Under the pieces are notes generated by a model. It was not told the DNA's origin. It searched no databases and saw only the letters and a program-made list of their open reading frames with translations. This document shows positions 6,011-6,550 of a stretch of DNA of 6,550 bases, piece after piece. The stretch spans positions 1,591 to 8,140 of the forward strand of contig DJDY01000070.1 in NCBI GenBank assembly GCA_002435585.1. Reading direction: 5' to 3'. Source of the stretch: Lachnospira sp. UBA5912 (GTDB lineage Bacteria; Bacillota; Clostridia; Lachnospirales; Lachnospiraceae). Positions within the stretch are counted from its first letter, which is position 1. Each line of letters opens with the position of its first letter. The translations under genes were made by a program, and so were the position numbers.

Positions 6011-6036
6011 ATTAAATCTTATTTATATGGTAAAAT
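6008..6036 (+). promoter_or_regulatory. Extended -10 promoter of the sugar kinase
   Basis: TAAAAT (6031-6036) matches 5 of 6 of the -10 consensus and is preceded by TGG (6028-6030), the extended -10 form TGn. The -35 at 17 bp is poor (TGGATT, 6008-6013, 3 of 6), as is common with extended -10 promoters. Transcription would begin near 6043, leaving a leader of about 32 nt with the GGAGG site. Confidence 0.5.
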
Positions 6037-6058
6037 ACATAAGTAATAAATTAATTTT

Positions 6059-6063
6059 GGAGG
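6059..6063 (+). promoter_or_regulatory. Ribosome binding site of the sugar kinase
   Basis: GGAGG precedes the ATG at 6075 by 11 nt, slightly longer than ideal but clearly the best site. No competing in-frame start is nearer. Confidence 0.8.
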
Positions 6064-6074
6064 TATCTAAAAAA

Positions 6075-6550
6075 ATGAAATTAAATTTAAGACCAGCTGA
6101 AGAGTGTACATTTGACGCTGTATCATTAGGTGAAGTTATGCTTCGTCTTGATCCAGGTGAAGGAAGAATCCGTACAGCAAGAAGCTTTAGAGCATGGGAA
6201 GGTGGCGGAGAATATAACGTTATCCGTGGTCTTCACAAGTGTTTCGGTATGAGAACTGCTGTTATCACAGCTTTCGCTGATAACGAAGTAGGTCTTCTTA
6301 TGAAGGATTTCATCGAACAGGGTGGCGTTGATACATCACTTATCTGCTGGAAGAAGACAGATGGTATCGGTCGTATCTGCAGAAACGGTCTTAACTTCAC
6401 AGAAAGAGGTTTCGGTATCCGTGGTGCCAAGGGATGCTCTGATAGAGCTAACACAGCTATTTCACAGGCTACTCCAGAAGATTTTGATTTTGATTACATC
6501 TTCAAGAACAAGAGCGATGGTGGTTTAGGTGTTCGTTGGTTACATACAGG
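6075..6550 (+). CDS. kdgK: PfkB-family sugar kinase, probably 2-keto-3-deoxygluconate kinase, N-terminal part
   Basis: An open frame of 158 full codons runs from ATG at 6075 past the right edge. FDAVSLGEVMLRLDP (13-27) is the first strand of PfkB/ribokinase-type kinases, with the G-E-x-M-x-R-x-x-P form usual in KDG kinases. GGGEYNVIRGLHKCFG (43-58) is the substrate-binding PfkB signature region, and AFADNEVGLLMKDFIEQGGVDTS (66-88) follows as expected. The ATP-site and catalytic Asp motif (GxGD) would lie beyond the window, so activity cannot be judged. The predicted enzyme phosphorylates 2-keto-3-deoxygluconate to KDPG in the cytoplasm, the step before KDPG aldolase in uronate/pectin breakdown. 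Another PfkB substrate (fructose, ribose) is possible. Codon choice is biased (7 AAG to 1 AAA, 6 AAC to 1 AAT, many GGT/CGT/CTT), unlike the glycosyltransferase, suggesting strong expression. Confidence 0.85.
   Translation, partial: MKLNLRPAEECTFDAVSLGEVMLRLDPGEGRIRTARSFRAWEGGGEYNVIRGLHKCFGMRTAVITAFADNEVGLLMKDFIEQGGVDTSLICWKKTDGIGRICRNGLNFTERGFGIRGAKGCSDRANTAISQATPEDFDFDYIFKNKSDGGLGVRWLHT

Larger units (their letters stand above)
5866..6074. other. Intergenic region before the sugar kinase
   Basis: This 209-bp AT-rich gap has no gene. I see no hairpin with a U tract after the glycosyltransferase stop, so some transcription could continue into the kinase. Its right half holds a possible operator, an extended -10 promoter and a strong ribosome binding site. 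Confidence 0.6.

Overview
The window looks like chromosomal DNA from a low-GC gut Firmicute, most likely a Lachnospiraceae member (Lachnospira/Eubacterium eligens-like). This is an inference from the AT-rich intergenic DNA, the GGAGG-type ribosome binding sites, the large secreted protein built of bacterial Ig-like (Big_2) domains, and a 2-keto-3-deoxygluconate kinase-like sugar kinase of the kind used in pectin/uronate catabolism. No mobile element, phage gene, CRISPR array, tRNA or rRNA was seen.

Layout. (1) Positions 1-144, minus strand: the first 48 codons of an acidic protein of unknown function that runs off the left edge. (2) 145-559: a gene-free AT-rich stretch with a weak promoter and dyad for that gene, a short AT-rich tandem repeat, and two strong hairpin terminators for the gene to the right. 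(3) 560-4447, minus strand: a complete 1295-residue exported protein with a clear signal peptide and about a dozen tandem Ig-like domains. It has no recognisable cell-wall anchor and carries an unusually regular series of cysteines. (4) 4448-4809: a very AT-rich divergent intergenic region with a good sigma-A promoter for the Ig-like protein and a separated inverted repeat. (5) 4810-5865, plus strand: a family 2 glycosyltransferase reading frame of 351 codons with a C-terminal TPR-like region, cut at codon 110 by one in-frame TAG that is followed immediately by ATG. It reads as either a recently broken gene or two coupled pieces. (6) 5866-6074: an intergenic region with an extended -10 promoter. 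(7) 6075 to the right edge, plus strand: the N-terminal half of a PfkB-family sugar kinase, probably kdgK, with a codon choice that suggests high expression.

How the genes fit together. The Ig-like protein and the glycosyltransferase are divergently transcribed from one intergenic region and both could act at the cell surface, but nothing in the sequence proves a functional link. The kinase has its own promoter and belongs to carbon metabolism. The two most notable points are the TAG-ATG interruption of the glycosyltransferase and the cysteine pattern of the Ig-like array. No wholly new system is evident.
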